DNA of 64,000 bases. It comes from Epichloe hybrida. Lineage: Eukaryota > Ascomycota > Sordariomycetes > Hypocreales > Clavicipitaceae. The position numbers and the translations under genes were made by a program. Under the pieces are notes generated by a model. It made no database searches. It had not been told where the DNA came from and worked only from the letters and a program-made list of their open reading frames with translations. The DNA is taken from NCBI GenBank assembly GCA_019022495.1, contig JAFEKR010000007.1, forward strand, positions 558,001 through 622,000, written 5' to 3'. Position 1 is the stretch's first letter. Each line of letters begins with the position of its first letter. Below, piece after piece: positions 1-11,800 of this stretch.

Positions 1-312
1 TGATTTTGGTAAGTTTCTCAACGGTCCCCAACAAACGAATGCCGCCAAAGGGTTCATCTACACACATGCATCAAGGTTGACTTTTGACCCCAGTGTGACC
101 TGCACATGCCTCGAAAAGACGGCTACCAAGCTTGTCGTGAGATACGAGAGTGGGAAAGGGCCTCTGGCTTGCCAAAGATGCCCATCATTGCCTTGTCCGC
201 CAATGTCATGTCGGATGTTTATGAGAAATGCGTCGCGGCCGGATTCAGCGACTATGTGACCAAACCTGTCGACTTCATCGACCTAAGCAGGGCCATGGCC
301 AAGTTCTTCTAA
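1..312 (+). CDS. Response-regulator receiver domain, C-terminal end (hybrid histidine kinase or similar), 5' partial
   Basis: Only the last two exons are in the window: bases 1-8 and 94-312, joined across an intron at 9-93 (GTAAGT donor, CAG acceptor). Joined, they read ...ILCDLHMPRKDGYQ..., the phosphoacceptor strand of a receiver domain, with the Asp in CDLHMP as the likely phosphorylation site. Downstream are ALSAN (the Thr/Ser switch position) and TKPVD with the conserved Lys. The protein ends about ten residues after the last receiver helix, so the receiver is C-terminal, as in fungal hybrid histidine kinases. Such proteins pass phosphate through Ypd1 to Ssk1/Skn7-type regulators. Which kinase group this belongs to cannot be told from about 75 residues; a stand-alone response regulator is also possible. 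It converges with the phosphatase gene ending at 1537. Confidence 0.85.
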
Positions 313-1536
313 AGTTCAGGGAGTGTTACTCCAGTCCAGCGCTCTTGACCTTGTGTGTGAGGCAAATGTGTGTTTTCTTTGCCCCTGGCCGCCTGTATTT
401 CATTTGTTCATCTTCTTTCTTGCACGTTGCATTTGCCACTTCTCCATTCCCTGTTCCTATACCCTTTTAATCAGAAGGGTTGGAGAAGTCACCAGAAGCA
501 GCAGCAGAACGCCACACGAAAGGCCTTGGCGATCAGATTGGAAGTCGCATCTAGGCCAACAATGGGAGAGAATCGAGCACATGTCGGGGTATTGTGACGT
601 CCTCACTCAATCGGGCGGGCGGACACGACACACAAAGGCAAGAAAAAAAAAAAAGAAAGAAAGAAAGGGGTTTTCCGATAATGAAGAAACGAAAGCAGTC
701 TTTTTGCCCGTCTGTTTTATGTATTTCTGTTTCGAGCATCATGAGTGTTGCGGGAAGGGATATATGCTTTGTGTATTGGGCTTGCTCTTATATCCTTTAT
801 ATATTGCCGCCATACTGGGCAGAGAGCATGAGCAACCCGTCGCTGTGCGTAATGAAAGGGCTTTCTGCCCATGTTGGCCAAAGAGCAGCAAAGCTATAGT
901 ATCTGGGTTTCCACCTTTTTTTCATGATGGTCTCTTGTCTTTATCTTTTTATCTTCTTTGTCGTCCATCGTCTCCAGCAAAGACTTGTATCCAAGGGGAG
1001 TTTTTTTTTTCTCATTTTTTTTTTCTTCTTTTTTTTTTTTATTGCCCTTTCCCCTCTTTAAGCGTCGTTTGAAATGCGTGTGCATGGAAGGACACGGCGA
1101 TTTTGCGAGCCACGTGGCGAGGGCGCGGGGAAAACTTCGTGTTTGCATGGGAATCATGGATTAGATGTCTAGCGCTCGGGGATGGCGAATGGACGCTTGC
1201 TCATTATATTTTTTTTTGTTTCAGTAGGGGGTTCGTGCTGCTGCCGAATGTGTACTTGTAGGATTGATTACAGAGCGGCGTTGCGGAAGATGGCAAGGGT
1301 CGCGTTTCAGAGGCGAATGCGTGGAGTTTATACATATTTCTGTTCAGTGCGACGTTTTGCGCTCAGTAGACTTGTCTGTCTGTCTGTCTTGTCCGCTTGC
1401 TTGCTTGTCATCTTGTCATTCAATTTTGATGTCCCTTTCCAAACGCCATGACATGCCAGTATAAAAAAAAACCCCCAAAAAAACCCCCAAAAAAACCCCC
1501 CTGCCTTTCATGTTGCAATGCATCCCTGCGCATCAA
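313..1536. other. Convergent intergenic region (3' UTRs)
   Basis: This lies between the stop codons of two converging genes. It has homopolymer-rich stretches (A-rich near 640-665, T-rich near 1003-1040), TGTC repeats near 1373-1390 and the A7C5 repeat at 1463-1501. I see no coding potential: the open frames are short and compositionally biased. Confidence 0.7.
1463..1501. repeat. 12-bp A/C homopurine-homopyrimidine repeat, three C-tracts
   Basis: C5 tracts at 1472-1476, 1484-1488 and 1496-1501 are separated by A7 runs, a 12-bp period. The repeat starts about 36 bases past the stop of the minus-strand phosphatase, so in that transcript it would read as three G5/G6 tracts separated by U7. It resembles a telomeric pattern but is not TTAGGG. 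Confidence 0.85.
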
Positions 1537-3427
1537 TTAGTAAATGCTGCCGCGCAGACTCCGATCCTCCTTCTCCGCCCTTTCTAGATCCTCGACATCG
1601 GAGGAGCCAGTATGGGGAGACGCATCGCCCAGACGGTTCGCGTACCGGGCTGCGCGCCGTAGGCCATCATCGCTCGCGTCTGCTGCGTCCCCGGCGCCGA
1701 GCTTCCCGCGCTGCAGCGTGGCTCTCTCGTCGCAGGAGGCCGTGTCGCTGTCGCTGTCGCTGTCGCTGCCGCTGTCGCTGCCGCTGCCTGCGGCGGAGGA
1801 CCCGTGTCCCGAGTAGGTGCCGCCAAAGTCGCGGCCGACGTGGGGGTGACGGTGGGGAGACTTGAGGCTGCGCAGGCGGTCTTCTGCCGTGATGAAGGAG
1901 GGTGTGCCGTCGGGGGAGGAGACGATTTCGTCGACGACGAGGGTGCCGCTGTCGCGGCCGCTGTCGCGGCCGCTGTTCTTGGAGGCGTTTGCGTTTGCGT
2001 TTGCCGTGGTTGAAGAAGAGGACATGTGCTTCTTCTCTTGCTCGTCGTCGCCGTCGCCCATGCTGGCGGTGGCCTTGTGCCGATGCCTCCTTGCCGCAAT
2101 GGTTGTTCCGGACGCGCCGCTGTTGATGGGGTTGTGGGCGTCGTGGCCATTCCGTTCGTTGTCCTTTTGTCGCAGTGCCTCCAGGTCATGGCGCTTCTTG
2201 TAGTGATTCGTGTGGTCGCATCCGTTGGGGCACCCGCCCCATCGACGGGTCACGACAAAGGTGCGGTTTCGTTCGAGTTTCGGATCCGTGTTGGTTTCGG
2301 GCGCGTGTATGCTCGTGCCTGTGCCTGTGCCTGTGCCTGTGCTGCTGTCCTTGCTGTTGCTCTCGCGGAGGGCTTTCTCTCTGCGGAGCTCAGACCACGT
2401 CCGGAGCTTGGTTTCCAAAAGGTACTTTTCGTTGGGCTCCTTGCGCATGAGGAGGAACTCGCAGTGGTCCACGTTGCGGAGGTCTTCGAAGTACTCGACT
2501 GTGAAATGGTACCATTTCATAAGGAAGACGCGGGACATGAGGCCATGGGTGACTGCGGAAGGGGGGGGAAGAGGGGGGAGAAGGGGTCGAGGGGCCGCAG
2601 TTAGCTCATGATTCCATGACGCATTGGTCGTTATTTTTCTCCTCTCTTGGTTACTCCCGAGTAACACGATGCTCCCCAAACACAAACACATGTCATGATG
2701 CTGCGCGGCGCGCAGTGGCAAAGGAGCAGGCTGGTAAATACATACCCAAAACACAGACGCTGGGAAAGTCATCGTCGCCGAATTGCCGCCACAAACTCTC
2801 ATTGAACCCGCTCACACGATCGTACGCATCTGCCGCGCTCTCGCCATTGGGGATTCTGTAGAAGAAGTGCCCGTAGTCGGCACGCTCCTGCCACATGCGC
2901 TTCATTTCAGCACTGCATGGCTGGAAGTTGCCAAAATCTTGCTCGCGGAGCCGCGGCTCCTCGTAGACCTTGATCTTGTCGCGCTGAAAGGGCGACTGCT
3001 CGGGATCGTCAGACGTCAGCGTCGCGAGGATCCCCTCTGTGGTCTCGCGGGTCCGGCGGTACGGCGATGTGAAGATCTGGAGCGTGTCGTCTGGGCGCAG
3101 GAGGGTTCTGAGTCGGCGGCCTGCCTCGTGGGCTTGGGTCCAGCCGTCGGGTGTGAGTTTGACTCGGTGGTCGGGAACGAATTGGTGAATCTCACGGTTC
3201 TCTGGCTCGAGGTGAGGATGAATGGGTCAGCTGTGTTCTCGTCAAGGGGCTTGCGTTGACTGAGGGGAAGGGGGGCCTCGGCCTCATCCTCGTCCTCATC
3301 CTCGTCCTCGTCCTCGTCCTCTGGTGACTTGTTGGTCGGTGCTGAGAGCTGCGAGCAGGTAAGAATACATACTGTTGCCTTCAGACTGGGCGTGCCGAAT
3401 GAGGATGATCAAGCGCGGCTTGGCCAT
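1537..3427 (-). CDS. DET1: Histidine-phosphatase (phosphoglycerate mutase-like) protein, Det1-like
   Basis: Three exons: 3427-3373, 3201-2746 and 2552-1537, giving 508 residues. Donors are GTATGT and acceptors CAG, and all phases join cleanly. The N-terminus starts MAKPRLIILIRHAQSEGN, the histidine-phosphatase signature with catalytic His12 (RHA rather than the usual RHG). Next come TSPYRRTRET, PRLREQDFGNFQ, YGHFF.IPNGESAADAYDRV and VTHGLMSRVFLMKW (second catalytic His about residue 173). This motif order matches yeast Det1 (YDR051C), a cytosolic acid phosphatase linked to ergosterol transport. The last ~230 residues are a low-complexity tail (TGTGTG, NANANA, DSGSDSDS) absent from the yeast protein; its role is unknown. 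Substrate is not predictable. Intron 1 contains a CTCGTC hexamer repeat. The gene is divergent from the PRKRIP1-like gene. Confidence 0.9.
3282..3322. repeat. CTCGTC/CTCATC hexamer repeat in the phosphatase intron 1
   Basis: About seven tandem hexamers lie inside the 171-bp first intron (3202-3372) of the histidine-phosphatase gene. They are probably length-polymorphic. Confidence 0.8.
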
Positions 3428-3837
3428 GATGAGGGCGAATGGAGTTTTTGTTCTTGTATGATATGGCTCCAGAGGACTCGTCTCGACGTTGGCGCGGGTA
3501 ATAAGGGGGGGGGGTCGGTCGTTCGTTTCGAGAGCGGCGTGACTTTGAGGTGGCAAGTGGGGGTGAGTGGAGGTGGGTGGATTCGATGGGCACGGCCGGA
3601 TTCAGCTGCTGCTGCTGCTCCATCCAACACCTGCTAGCACATTGCCAGCAAGAACTATTACCCATCATCAAGAACCACTCTCACCTCTGCACACAGCCCA
3701 TCGATTGGACGCATTCGCGCGCGAAAAGCCACCTCGCAACCACCAAAATTAAAAAAAACCCTCACCCTCACCCTCACCACCAACGAGAGGAGAACGAGAA
3801 CGAGAACGAGAACGAGAACAACAACAAACAACCCGCC
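3428..3837. promoter_or_regulatory. Shared divergent promoter, phosphatase / PRKRIP1-like
   Basis: 410 bp separate two divergent start codons (3427 minus, 3838 plus). The region holds CTG trinucleotides near 3606-3620, CCCTCA repeats near 3761-3778 and GAGAAC repeats near 3788-3820 just before the plus-strand ATG. No TATA box stands out. Confidence 0.6.
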
Positions 3838-4458
3838 ATGTCCGCCCCCGGCCCCTCCTCCATCCCAACCTCCGCGGACCCTCGCTCCCGTCGTCCCACC
3901 AAGAAACGCGCCCTATCACCGACATCCGCCCACGCCGCCTCTCTCGACGCCCTCTTCGCCAAACCAGACCAGAACATCGCCATCCCCCTCCCCTCCTCCC
4001 AGGCCAAGCGCCCGAGGCACCTGCCCCCCGAGATCGTCACCAACGTCCAGGGGTCCAGTGCGGGCGCCGGCTCCGGCGAGTTCCACGTGTACAAGGCCTC
4101 CCGGCGCAGGGAATACGAGCGCCTGCGCAGGATGGACGAGGATCTCAAGCAGGAGAAGGAGCAGGAGCAGTTTGAAAAGGACAAGGCGGACAAGCTGAGG
4201 AGGGATGAGGAACGGACGAGGAAGAATAGGGAGAAGAGAGAAAAGATGAAGGCGAGGAAGGCCAAGGAAAGGGGCGATGCGAATGCGAATTTGAATGCGA
4301 ACGAGCATCATCAACGGGCTCTGGCTGTCAAGAATGGACATGGGGAGCAAAGTACTTCGGGGGCAGATGATGGGCGCGCGTCCGAGGACGATGCCGCGGA
4401 GCAGGTGTCTTTGGCGGCACCGGCTGTCGGGCTTGTCATCCACGATGACGATGCTTGA
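3838..4458 (+). CDS. PRKRIP1-like (DUF1168) nuclear protein
   Basis: Single exon, 206 residues. The central segment GSGEFHVYKASRRREYERL followed by a long charged helix rich in KE/RE heptads (about residues 80-150) matches the DUF1168/PRKRIP1 family. The human member sits on the catalytic spliceosome as a long helix and was first described as a PKR-interacting protein. The N-terminus (PTKKRALSP, QAKRPRH) has basic stretches suited to nuclear import. The tail is low complexity (NANLNANE) and acidic. The start at 3838 follows CCCGCC, and the next upstream in-frame region is repeat-derived. A GA dinucleotide repeat follows the stop. A spliceosome role is inferred from the family. Confidence 0.88.
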   Translation: MSAPGPSSIPTSADPRSRRPTKKRALSPTSAHAASLDALFAKPDQNIAIPLPSSQAKRPRHLPPEIVTNVQGSSAGAGSGEFHVYKASRRREYERLRRMDEDLKQEKEQEQFEKDKADKLRRDEERTRKNREKREKMKARKAKERGDANANLNANEHHQRALAVKNGHGEQSTSGADDGRASEDDAAEQVSLAAPAVGLVIHDDDA

Positions 4459-4472
4459 GAGAATTCGTTCCA

Positions 4473-4510
<38 letters not shown>

Positions 4511-4944
4511 ATTGGTTTCTCCCCCCCACTCTTTTTACTCGGCATAGCGTTGGACTTTGATACCCTTCCATATAAAAACACATCGCGAGATAATACACAT
4601 GGCCAACAAATCATCACCTCTGTTTCGCAAGTCACACTTTCGTGATGGCCTCATGTCTTTTCACTCTCTGATTGAGCCTATCCTCCCGTAAACCTTGTTT
4701 GAATTTTTGTCGTCTATATCCCATTGATCCTTACACAACCAAAAATAATGTCCTCCGCCGCTTTTCTTTTTGCATTGGGTGGGGGTGACAGTGGTATGCC
4801 CGCACAGCAGCAATCGAAAATATGCTATTCCATCTTCCTACCTTTCTTTTTTCGCTGTAACCACCCCGTTGTCGTTGTATTCGCAAATCAACAAGTCCGT
4901 TTCATCCCCGTCATCCCTCCACTTCACCTTGACTCAATGCCAAC
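4459..4944. other. Convergent intergenic region with (GA)n
   Basis: This lies between the PRKRIP1-like stop and the CCT3 stop. A (GA)n tract at about 4479-4506 lies 20 bases beyond the PRKRIP1-like stop, in its 3' UTR. Nothing else is recognised. Confidence 0.7.
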
Positions 4945-7107
4945 TTAGTCATCGCCTCCTCCGACGCCGGGGGCACCACCTCCCATTTGCGCCTTCTTGG
5001 CACTGCAGATATCGTCGACTCTCAATAACAAGCAAGCGGCCTGTATTCGCGTTAGCGCAAAACGCTTCTCTACGACTTCAAACACCAATCTCCAGGCGAC
5101 AAAGCCCGTGTTATACGTACCTCAATGGCAGTCTTGAGACTTTGCAACTTGATCGCCTCGGGCTCCCACACACCATATTCCTTCATGTCCACAATAGTGC
5201 CTTCATCGCCATTGACACCCCATGAGCTCTTGCCCTCGGTCTGCTTGGCTCGCAGATCCGTCAAAACACGGACGGGGCTCTTGCCGGCGTTCTGGACCAA
5301 CGTGCGAGGAATGACCTCCAAGGCATCCGCGATGGCCTTGTATGGCCACTGCTGAACGCCCTCGATGCCCTTGGCCAGTTGTGCCAGTCGAACAGAAACA
5401 GCCATCTCGGTGGCACCGCCACCAGGCGACAATCGGGGGTGGAACATGACGTTGCGGGCAACGCCCATGGCGTCCTGCAGGTTTCGCTCGATCTCGTTGA
5501 GAATATCCTTGGATGGGCCGCGGAGAAGGACAGTACAAGCTTTTGGGTCTTTGCACTTGGTGAGGAAGGTGAAGTACTCGTCGCCAACCTTTTCAATCTC
5601 GAACAGACCACACTGAGTGCCGACGTCGGAGTCTTGGAGGTCGTCCACCCGGTTGACAATGGTGGCACCAGTGGCGCGGGCTATTCTGTTGTTGTCTGTC
5701 TTGCGGACTCGTCGCAGAGCTGTGATATTGGCCTTGATGAAGTAGTGTTGAGCCAGATCTGGGTGCAAAGGAAGGGTCAGCCAGTGGCAAATAGAGAAAA
5801 AAGGTCCCAGGGTAGAAAGCACGTCCCACTAGACGGGGCAATAAGTGAAGCTGAGCTTTTCTCCCCGAAATGAACATGTTTTCAACACTCACCTGAGACA
5901 CCCTTCTCGGTGATGACAAGATCAGGCTTGACAGCGATGATGGCATCACACATGGCCTTTACCTGTTCCTCTTCAATCTGCAAGATTCGGTTCCAGTCCT
6001 CCTCCTTGGAAATCTCAATGTTGGTTTGGGACTCTCCCTTTTTGTATTCTAGGGGGCAGTCGAGAAGAACAATTCGGGGGTTTTCGATACGTCGGCGCAT
6101 CTTGGGGTGGGTGATATCCTTATTCAGCATCAGGCCATCCAGCACCTTGCTGTCTTCGATCTCACCACCAGGAACCTTCTCGATGCGGGCATAGCGCTTG
6201 ATATCAACCTCTGTCTTGCCGTTGCCAGCTTCCCAGGTTACCGTTCGCACGGCCTTGAGGGCAAGGTCGCACATTTGGCCCATCCACCGCGACACGAATT
6301 TTGTGCCAATGGAGGACGAGATGAGCTGGTGCATGGCCTTGTCGTCGTCGATGTCAATGGGCAGAGAAATTTCGTCGATAATCTTGATGGCATCTTCGAG
6401 AGCGCGCTTGAAGGCAGAGATGATGACGACGGGGTGAATGTTGCGTTCGAGCTGCGGCAGAGCCTGGGCGAGAATCTCACCAGCTATCAAGAGAAGGAAT
6501 GTTAGAAACGGTTGCACTCATGTGCTGCAGATAGCCTGTCGCTTGGAGGGGGGTGTAGATGGGCGCATCTTGACGTCAAGAAATGTTCTGTACGGCGACT
6601 CGATCACGTACCCAGAATGATGACGGTGGTGGTTCCGTCACCGACTTCCTCGTCTTGTGTTCGGCTGAGCTCAATCATGCTCTTGGCGGCGGGATGCGAC
6701 ACCTCGATCTCTCTCAGGATAGCATGACCATCGTTGGTTAGGACGATACCACCCATAGGGTCGAGAAGCATCTTGAGCATGGCCTTGGGACCGAGACATG
6801 ATCGAATGATATCGGCAACACTACATATGAAAGCGTTTCAGTTTTAGTGGGGGTTGGTGTGCGATGGTGGCGAGCACAAGGCCGGGGCAACGTACGTCTT
6901 TGCGGCAGCAATGTTGGATAACTGAGCTTTTCTTCCAGTCTGTCTCTCACCGCTATTGGTGTCTTGACAGAGTTGCAGTCAGCATGATACGTTGCAGTTG
7001 CAGATGTCGCGAAGCTCTAGGCAACCCGCATCGGAGCGCAGGAGCAGCACGGGGCTAAAGAAAACAAGCGTGCACCACTCACTCATGACCAGCACCGGAG
7101 CTTGCAT
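4945..7107 (-). CDS. CCT3: T-complex protein 1 subunit gamma (CCT3)
   Basis: Six exons join to 541 residues: 7107-7083, 6962-6896, 6820-6612, 6483-5893, 5758-5121 and 5040-4945. All donors are GT and acceptors AG with matching phases. The product starts [20 protein letters not shown], typical of the gamma subunit, and ends in a Gly-rich [13 protein letters not shown] tail. ATPase motifs include [27 protein letters not shown] and [11 protein letters not shown]/TRiC is the eightfold-ring cytosolic chaperonin that folds actin, tubulin and WD40 proteins. Length matches the family (about 540). The first exon encodes only eight codons, so exon-naive gene finders would miss the start. The gene is divergent from FPR1. 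Confidence 0.96.
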
Positions 7108-7441
7108 GTTGGGCAAGTTTTTTCGACTCGAGGTCTGCTGCTGGAAGGAGGACACCGTGGAGAAAGGGAGAGTTGCAACACGGCCGAGCAGCTCACGATG
7201 ATTGCAGACAGATGCTGGAGGGGAAGTCGTGGACGCCGGGGGTGAGTGGGCGGGATACGATGGAAACAGGAACAGGCAGAAGCAGAGGCGGGAGAGTGAG
7301 AGGAGGGGCTCAACAACAAAATGTGCCCACGATAAATCATCAGGTGGTGTAATACGTACATAGAGATTTTTGGCGGGGAGCAGCCGGCAGCCGTGTTTGG
7401 AACGCGGTGGAGCACCATGGACTTTGACTTCTGTGTGCGGC

Positions 7442-7497
7442 GCTGTGCTGTGCTGTGCTGTGCTGTGCTGTGCTGTGCTGTGCTGTGCTGTGCTGTG
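7442..7497. repeat. (TGTGC)n pentanucleotide microsatellite
   Basis: About eleven uninterrupted 5-bp units lie 335 bp upstream of the CCT3 start codon. They read through all frames as repetitive peptides, which explains the spurious open frames on both strands. Confidence 0.95.
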
Positions 7498-7691
7498 GGG
7501 CGGCGGCAGTTGATTGGCCGGCGATCATGGCTTGCCGTGACAAAGAAACACCAGGCGACAGTCCACAGAAACGTATCACGAACTGTATGTATCATCATTA
7601 CAGGCCCTCAAAATGGAGCTCTGCATTTATATCGACGCGGCTACATCGTCTATCTGCATCTGGAACTGTCAGTGCATAGCAAACATGTTGT

Positions 7692-7727
7692 TTGCGCGTT
7701 GTTGCGCGTTGTTGCGCGTTGTTGCAC
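7692..7727. repeat. 10-bp GTTGCGCGTT tandem repeat
   Basis: Three and a half copies with exact 10-bp periodicity lie in the CCT3/FPR1 intergenic region. Confidence 0.85.
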
Positions 7728-8228
7728 GACGGTGCTCGATTCTTTTCCTTGTCACCATTACAGCAGAAAATCCGAAAGGCAAAAGAGAGCCTTTGAATCA
7801 ATTGAATAGCTTCAGTGAGAATCTCGATGATCCCGGTATCAAGTTTTAAGCTCATCAGCAAGGAAAGTCAACTTTGCGCTATCCAAGAATGCTGCAAATC
7901 CGATATACATGAGTAGAGAGTATCCGAGTTCTTCCGACCAATCTCGGTCACGTCAATCTGCGGATGTTTTGTACCACAATCCGCTCTTTCCACAACCCTC
8001 TCTCGACGTATTACAACTCTGCCATGGACCATGGTGACGTACATCGACGCTCGTCCACATGTCGCTCCTTTCATTGGCTGCAGCTCAGGGCACTTGCCTG
8101 CCCCCGCCATATTACCCCACCATATTTGCATCTTCGGAGCTATGCAAGCTCAAACTCCTCCTTCTCCCAACAATACATGACGTCCGCTTCAAACAACTTG
8201 TACCTCGAACCAATCCGCATCTTTCAGC

Positions 8229-8868
8229 ATGGGTGTTACCAAGACTACCCTCAAGGAGGGCTTCGGCGCCCAGCCCACCAACGGCAATACTGTCACCATC
8301 GAGTACACGGGCTGGCTCAAGGACGAGTCTAGGCCCGAGAACAAGGGAGACAAGTACGTCAAGCTGACACGGCCAAGATTTGGCTCTCGATAAGCCCATC
8401 TCTTGTAACAACTTGACTGACAGAGGAATTCATCTTGCAGGTTCGATTCGTCCGTCGGCCGTGGTGACTTTGTCGTCAAGATTGGCGTTGGTCAGGTCAT
8501 CAAGGGTATGCCGAAACCTGACAATTGCGATTTGGAACTGGAATTGGAATTGGAATTGGAATCAAGTACAAGTCAATCGCTAACGTACACATTCAGGTTG
8601 GGACGAAGGGGTCACCCAGATGAAGGTTGGCGAGAAGGCTACCCTTGACATCTCCCCCGACTACGGATACGGCGCCCGGTGAGCTTCGAAACAGCACATA
8701 TGTTGCTAGCCTTGTCAGACTAACAAAGGATGCTATAGGGGCTTCCCCGGTCATATCCCCCCCAACTCCTCACTCATCTTGTGAGTCAACATTTTTTCTG
8801 CCAATTCGGTCATTTTCATCCCCTTCTAACATGCTCTTAGCGATGTTGAGTTGAAGAAGGTTGCTTAG
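8229..8868 (+). CDS. FPR1: FK506-binding protein, FKBP12-type peptidyl-prolyl isomerase
   Basis: Five exons (8229-8353, 8441-8505, 8597-8678, 8739-8780, 8841-8868) encode 113 residues. The product is a single FKBP domain: VTIEYTGWL (Tyr26), [20 protein letters not shown] (pocket Trp65), [25 protein letters not shown]. These are the residues that line the FK506/rapamycin pocket. It catalyses cis-trans proline isomerisation and, with rapamycin, inhibits TOR. No signal peptide or extension is present, so the form is cytosolic. Four introns in a 342-nt ORF is dense even for a fungus. Intron 2 carries a TGGAAT repeat (8527-8562). Confidence 0.96.
8527..8562 (+). repeat. TGGAAT hexamer repeat in FPR1 intron 2
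   Basis: Four to five near-perfect hexamers lie inside the 91-bp second intron, between the GTATGC donor and the CAG acceptor at 8594-8596. Confidence 0.85.
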
Positions 8869-11800
8869 ATTAACAGAAGTCTTAACATGAAAGTGTTGAG
8901 AGCGATGCTTGTGTGGGCGAAGCAAGATAGATTCCATCTAGAGATCCATTAGCAAAATGAATACGCCTCGCGCCTCGGATTCCAGCTCAACTTACCACAA
9001 ACATGCCAACCTTTTTCCTAACGTCGTATAATATCGTCCTTGAACACACCGTTTAGGTTTGAATCCTAGCTTAGCATGTCCATCGCACGCGATCTTCTCA
9101 ACAGCGAAGGAGATTCAAGACATGCTGACGCAATTTCCGGGTACGACACCCTGCTATTGCAAATGGTCAATGAGCCACGAGTTGGCACTAGACGAGTGCA
9201 ACGAAACATTGGGTTTCCAAGGTGCTTGTAATCGCATCGTCGGCTGACCGTGACTGCAGATACCAGGCCCTTTAGAAGAGATGTGGTAAACAAGATGTAG
9301 CGGATGATCTGATTGGCAATCCTGGAATGGCAGATGGTGGATCAATCCGTAGGCCCAAACAACCCAACGAAGTTTGCACTTGGCAACATTCCCAACAGTA
9401 TCAAAGCCTCATTTACTCCGCAGGGCAGTGGTCAGTTGTGGAACTTTGCCGTTGTGGTTTGTGTCCGTCCCATTTTCCAAATTTCCGGGAGGTCGTCCAT
9501 TCCCTGACAGGCGGAACTGACTCAATGTACTGAGACAAAGGGGTCGCGAAAGCATACCAGCGAGAGAGGCGGGTTTGGAAGGGATCCCTCGCGGTTACAC
9601 GGTCAACTCCAGCGTGAAAACTTCCAAGATCAGTGCCAACAGGTTCGGGAGCTCATTGTAGGAGGTACATGGCGAAAAGAAGGGCAGAGATAGTCGGGAC
9701 GTGGATTTGGGCCTTGTTTGGGCCTCATCAAATTTTCAGACGAGAGATCCGATCGGGCATCAAAGCATTTTCAAACCGCTTGGCTGACGACACGATGCAC
9801 GACAACAGCTTGGCAGCATCTGTGCAACCGCAGATATGACATCGGCGCATCTAGATGACTCTGCAAGCCAACTGCTGGCGTCGCGATAGCCTGTCGACAC
9901 CGCAGTCTACCACTTGCACGATCGGGGCATTCGCATTCTAGGACCGGCCCAGCATATACATCATCCAGCAGTAACCCTCGATGTCTTCTCGGGACACCAC
10001 ACAATGTATTATTACCCGGGTCGCTTCTGGGGGACACCTTGAGTAACCATGGCGCTCGGTGCGCCAACGATTGGCCTTGGACGCCCAAGCTCACATGATT
10101 AGCGAGGACTTGCTCTCTCCCTTGTGCCGAAAGCAACGCCGGAATGGAAAACATGGGGTCTGTACAGGTGGCATCATGTACATGATGGCCAGATTACGTC
10201 ATGTGCTCTGGAAACACAGGTCGAGAGAAGCTGGGGCATTGGGGTGCATTGTTGGGACATGTGCATCTTCTGAATGCCGTTGCCGTGAGAATGCTTGTTT
10301 ACTTGGCAGACCATACTAGCCGCGGCATTGTTGAAGGCTGCAGCGAGGGAGGATGCTAGATTTGATGAAGCGAACGAGGACAACGGGTCCGACAAGGCAT
10401 CAGATTCGACGCAACTTTATCCAAGCGGTCACAATCCGCAGCGTGAGTGATGGTACCTCGGACCGCAGTCCGTACTAAATTGTCTGGAGAGGATGACCGA
10501 ATTGCCGGCAATCGACTTGGCCAACGGTTCGGACATGCCTTATCTACGCCGCAACAAGCCGTAACGTAACGTCGTCTTCACGCTGCCTGCCTTTCACGGC
10601 TTAATCAAGATGGCACACGCAGGACTGCTCCCACACGATCTGACGATGGAACGCCATGCAGCCCATGCTGCATCGGTCGGCTGGTCACTTTTTACCTGCT
10701 CGCGCGCTTTGACGTCTGCAAAGGCAATGGTTGTAAAATAGCAGCCCAAACACCACCACAACAACAGCAACAACAAAGCGCATCGCGCACCGACCCCTGC
10801 CTTGGGCAAATATTGCGTGCCCGGCGTTTACGAGAACTCGTCGCGGCTTGTCGCGGCTTGAAGCGGCAGAAGATGGGTGGTTGAGCCGCTCCCCGCACGG
10901 ATCACAAACTGTTCGTGCTTGAACATAAAAAGTTTTTTTTTTTCTGTCAAGACAAACATGACATGCAAGCTGTGCATGGTACATGGGCATTTGGCTCATG
11001 CATCCTGTCGGCACGGGTGTTTATGGAGCAATACGCTGAAACTGGCAACTGCTCGTGCCACGCCCCACCTTTCGGATTCCTCGAACCAAAAAAAGATATT
11101 AGGGCGTGGCACGATTCGCTGAGCGGCTCATGCTTTTTTTGTTCCCAAATGCATCCACAACGGGTGGACGAGAGGGCGGAACATGGCGGGACACCAGGGC
11201 GTGTAAATGCATAATGCGTACCGAGACAGCAAGCGAAGAAGGAGTTTTGTTGGAAAAAAGTGAACTGCTTTCGTGTTTGTAGTGCTGTCTCTGACGGAGA
11301 TGACCTCTGGCGTGAAAAGGGGGGGTTTCGTTGCGTTTCGAGCCACGAGCGGATGGTCGGAATGGCGGAACTCGGAACCCGGAAGCGTGAAATGTTGAAA
11401 TCGAGGCTGCCCCAATGAACTTTGAATGTTCTGGACACGGCGGGCACGGGATGGTCGACCCATTGGCGCCTCGATCAAAAGGAAGACCCAGAGGTTATGG
11501 ACTAATACATACATGTACGGACTACGAATGAAGAGAAGCAGAAACATGATTCATCGAGATGAGCCCATTGTCCAAGGGGTCGGTCCCTAGAACTTGTTTG
11601 CGATTTTTCAGAACAATGAAGAAAGAACAAAAAAATATTTTTTTCTTACCCGTCGAACCCCTCTTCCCCCTTTCGCCCCCCTCCCCCCCACCCCCTGGGC
11701 TGTGCCATGGTTTCGACGTAATCGAGATTGGATCAATGCCAAACCCATACCATGTATAGCGAGGGAAATATATACATGGCTCGGTCTGGTTGAGAAGGCA

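Larger units (their letters stand above)
7108..8228. promoter_or_regulatory. Divergent promoter region, CCT3 / FPR1
   Basis: 1.1 kb separate two protein-folding genes. It contains a TGTGC pentamer array and a 10-bp GTTGCGCGTT array (listed separately). The many short open frames here are repeat readings and are not credible genes. Confidence 0.6.

Noticed and set aside
1463..1501. Interstitial telomere repeat
   Set aside because: The unit is A7C5, unlike the TTAGGG telomere of filamentous ascomycetes, with only three copies.
9052..9068. GGTTTGAATCCTA considered as a tRNA T-loop
   Set aside because: No cloverleaf could be drawn upstream.
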